From Bradyrhizobium macuxiense (GTDB lineage Bacteria > Pseudomonadota > Alphaproteobacteria > Rhizobiales > Xanthobacteraceae), in the NCBI RefSeq assembly GCF_007993935.1, contig NZ_VITY01000009.1, positions 124,001-188,000 of the forward strand: a stretch of DNA of 64,000 nucleotides, in the 5' to 3' direction. A model generated the notes under the pieces. The model was given only the letters and a program-made list of their open reading frames with translations, made no database searches and was not told where the DNA came from. Made by a program: the position numbers and the translations under genes. Position 1 is the first letter of the stretch; every line of letters begins with the position of its first letter. Positions 62,203 through 64,000 of the stretch are shown piece by piece.

Positions 62203-62709
62203 ATGTCGTTTCAGTCCCAACGCATTCGCGCCGTCGCGCGCATTGGATTCATCTCGCTGGCCGCAGCCCTGCTGCTGGGGCCCGTGCTCGCAACGGCTGC
62301 GCCGGATCCGGATCGGATTGCGGTCAATGTCGATCAGGCCAAGCTCGTCAAGCTGCCGGGCGGCATCGCCACGATCGTGGTCGGCAATCCGCTGATCGCC
62401 GACGTCACCCTGCAGAACGGCGGGGTCGTCGTCGTGACCGGCAAGGGCTATGGCGCGACCAATTTCATCGCACTCGACCGCACCGGCCAGGTGCTGGTGG
62501 ATCGCCAGATCCAGGTCGAAGGCCCGACCGACCAGCTCGTCACCGTCTACCGCGGCATCGATCGCGAGACCTATAGCTGCATGCCGGTCTGCCAGCGCCG
62601 TATCACCCTCGGCGATGGCGACACCTATTTCAGGGCGACCATGGAACAGGCCGGTACGCTCAACAATCAGGCCACCGGCTCGGGCGGAGCCGCGAAGCCG
62701 CAGAACTGA
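62203..62709 (+). CDS. Stand-alone pilus secretin N-terminal domain protein
   Basis: The 168-residue exported protein has a signal peptide (about 1-32). It continues with a domain that matches the N-terminal pilus domain of CpaC: VDQAKLVKLPGGIATIVVGNP and GKGYGATNFIALDRTGQVL. Unlike CpaC it has no secretin part. A CMPVC pair near residue 126-130, in ETYSCMPVCQRRITLGD, is likely a disulfide. It probably interacts with the secretin in the periplasm. It is followed by the TadE gene on the same strand. Confidence 0.85.
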   Translation: MSFQSQRIRAVARIGFISLAAALLLGPVLATAAPDPDRIAVNVDQAKLVKLPGGIATIVVGNPLIADVTLQNGGVVVVTGKGYGATNFIALDRTGQVLVDRQIQVEGPTDQLVTVYRGIDRETYSCMPVCQRRITLGDGDTYFRATMEQAGTLNNQATGSGGAAKPQN

Positions 62710-62776
62710 CGCGTGTCCGCTCCGGCGCTTCACACGCCGGAGCCTTGGCCGATCGCAGGCCGTTCACCCGGGATGG

Positions 62777-62791
62777 TTAATGAAGATCTAA
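62777..62791. promoter_or_regulatory. CtrA-like box upstream of the TadE gene
   Basis: TTAA, seven bases, CTAAC, one mismatch from the CtrA consensus and 90 bases upstream of the TadE start. Confidence 0.45.
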
Positions 62792-62880
62792 CGGATCGGG
62801 TCACTCTGTCTCGATCCGGCGAAATACTTCGACAATGACTCTTGGGTAGTTGTTGCCGCCATGTTGATCCGGGGTCGTTG

Positions 62881-63429
62881 ATGCCGCTGACCGCTTTCGC
62901 CCGCCTGCTCCGTCGCTTTCGCCGAGACCGCCGCGGTGTGACCGTGGTGGAATTCGCGATGGTCGCGCCGCTGTTCTTCGGATTGCTGTTTGCGATCATC
63001 GAAGTGGCGATGATCTTCTTCGCCAGCCAGGTGCTCGAGACGGTGACGCAGGATTCGTCGCGTTTCATCATGACCGGCCAGGCTCAGGGCTTGAGCTATA
63101 CCCAGGCGCAGTTCAAGGCCTACGTCTGTAACAAGATCACGACGCTGTTCGACTGCAACAACGGCATCTACGTCGACGTCCGCAGCTATCCGTCTTCGAC
63201 GGGCTTCAGCAGCGTCAACATCACGCCGATTACCGATCCTACCCAGGTGAAATGGTGTCCCGGCAAGGACGGCGACGTCGTGGTGGTCCGCCTGTTCTAT
63301 CAATGGCAGCTGTTTGTCACCCAGCTCGGCTTCAACGCCTCGAACCTGCCTAATGGCAAGCGGCTCCTGATCGCGACCGCAACGTTCAAGAACGAGCCGT
63401 CCGGAACCGCCGGGACCACATGCTCATGA
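62881..63429 (+). CDS. tadE: TadE-like pseudopilin
   Basis: The 182-residue protein starts at ATG 62881. A basic leader (RLLRRFRRDRRG) precedes the TadE hydrophobic segment VTVVEFAMVAPLFFGLLFAI with the conserved Glu. CpaA should cleave between the Gly and this segment. Three Cys lie in the soluble part (CNKITTLFDCNNG and VKWCPG), with another near the C-terminus. TadE proteins are minor pilins needed for Flp pilus assembly. Its stop overlaps the next start as ATGA. Confidence 0.92.
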   Translation: MPLTAFARLLRRFRRDRRGVTVVEFAMVAPLFFGLLFAIIEVAMIFFASQVLETVTQDSSRFIMTGQAQGLSYTQAQFKAYVCNKITTLFDCNNGIYVDVRSYPSSTGFSSVNITPITDPTQVKWCPGKDGDVVVVRLFYQWQLFVTQLGFNASNLPNGKRLLIATATFKNEPSGTAGTTCS

Positions 63430-64000
63430 GTCAAGTCATGAAAGCCCTGCCTGCGGCCCTGCTGCGCTCCGTTGCCGCTCTCGCGCATGACCGCCGGGGC
63501 CTTGCCGCCGTCGAGTTCGCCTTCATCATGCCGCTGATGCTGGTGATGTTCTTCGGCACCGTCGAATTCTCATCCGGCGTTGCGGTCGACCGCAAGGTCA
63601 CGTTGATGGCGCGCGCCGCGTCGGACCTGACCTCGCAGGCGACGCAGGTGGTGGACGCCGACCTGCAGAACTTCTTCAGCGCCAGCGTCGGCATCATGAC
63701 GCCCTACGACGCTTCGCCGACCAAGGTCACGCTGTCGGAAATCTACGTCGATAATTCGAACATCGCGCACATCCAGTGGAGCAAGTCCGGGACGATCGCC
63801 TCGGGCGCGACGCAGGCCACGGTGACGGCCTCGAGCCGCAGCCAGGGTGACATCGTGACCAGCGTCGTTCCGCCGGCGCTGCTGGTTGCGGGCACCTATC
63901 TGATCTTCAGCGAAGTGAGCTACAAATACGTTCCGGCGGTCGGCTATGTGATGGCCAAGGCTGGCCTTACGCTCAGCGACGTCGCCTTCACGCGGCCGCG
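63426..64000 (+). CDS. TadE/TadG-like pseudopilin (partial, cut by right edge)
   Basis: The frame opens at ATG 63426, overlapping the tadE stop, and stays open to the window end, giving 191 residues so far. A leader with HDRRGLAAVEFAFIMPLMLV shows the TadE-like segment with the conserved Glu, followed by FFGTVEFSSGVAVDRKV. The soluble part continues with DLTSQATQVVDADLQNFFSA. It is likely a minor pilin paired with TadE; full length and C-terminal domains are not visible. Confidence 0.85.
   Translation, partial: MSQVMKALPAALLRSVAALAHDRRGLAAVEFAFIMPLMLVMFFGTVEFSSGVAVDRKVTLMARAASDLTSQATQVVDADLQNFFSASVGIMTPYDASPTKVTLSEIYVDNSNIAHIQWSKSGTIASGATQATVTASSRSQGDIVTSVVPPALLVAGTYLIFSEVSYKYVPAVGYVMAKAGLTLSDVAFTRP

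Overview
The window looks like chromosomal core DNA of a Bradyrhizobium-type alphaproteobacterium. The evidence is the high GC content, the gene order ctaC-ctaD-ctaB-ctaF-ctaG-ctaE followed by DUF983 and SURF1, a membrane-anchored CycM cytochrome, and dispersed inverted repeats of the kind common in Bradyrhizobium and Rhodopseudomonas intergenic DNA. I see no insertion sequence, phage gene, CRISPR array, rRNA or tRNA. The family assignment is inference from gene content; no search was run.

Layout. 1-2.1 kb: an HxlR regulator (cut by the left edge) divergent from a small redox cluster of DoxX, an exported DsrE-like protein and a Tat-exported TlpA-like thioredoxin. 2.2-9.9 kb: an IalB-like protein, then the aa3-type cytochrome c oxidase operon with heme o synthase, copper insertion factor, subunits I-III and SURF1. 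9.9-20.6 kb: two multidrug efflux units. The first is an RND pump with adaptor and an unusual small protein, facing a LysR gene. The second is EmrAB with a TetR repressor and a pair of matching operators. An outer-membrane beta-barrel gene follows. 20.7-26.8 kb: a metal and oxidative stress block. It has a RibD-like reductase, then a five-gene unit (rhodanese-ChrB fusion, PepSY protein, small exported protein, Tat-exported superoxide dismutase, ChrA chromate transporter) divergent from rcnR-rcnA for nickel/cobalt export.

26.9-37.9 kb: an orphan ATP-grasp-like (Cj0069-type) gene, maiA-like GST, metH-metF, a luciferase-like monooxygenase, pheA-kdsB and cycM. CycM is the known electron donor to the aa3 oxidase encoded at 3-9 kb. 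38-45.8 kb: a yej-type peptide ABC importer with two tandem solute-binding proteins, two permeases and a double ATPase. 46.1-48.3 kb: leucyl aminopeptidase and an NlpC/P60 peptidase, overlapping by 8 bp.

48.5-64 kb: a full Tad (Flp pilus) locus. flp and cpaABCDEF-tadBC run on the minus strand, tadD converges on tadC at a bidirectional terminator, and TadE, a TadG-like pseudopilin (cut by the right edge) and a stand-alone secretin N-domain protein lie at the right. A hydroxylase, a polytopic membrane protein and a PAP2 phosphatase are embedded in it. Five intergenic regions of this locus each carry a near match to the CtrA box TTAA-N7-TTAA.

Most novel leads: the CtrA-like signature across the Tad locus, the apparently leaderless rcnR promoter with operator in its spacer, the periplasmic DoxX-DsrE-TlpA cluster, the chromate/SOD/PepSY unit, and the nucleophile-less hydrolase-like protein in the RND operon. 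No clearly new defence or mobile system is visible.
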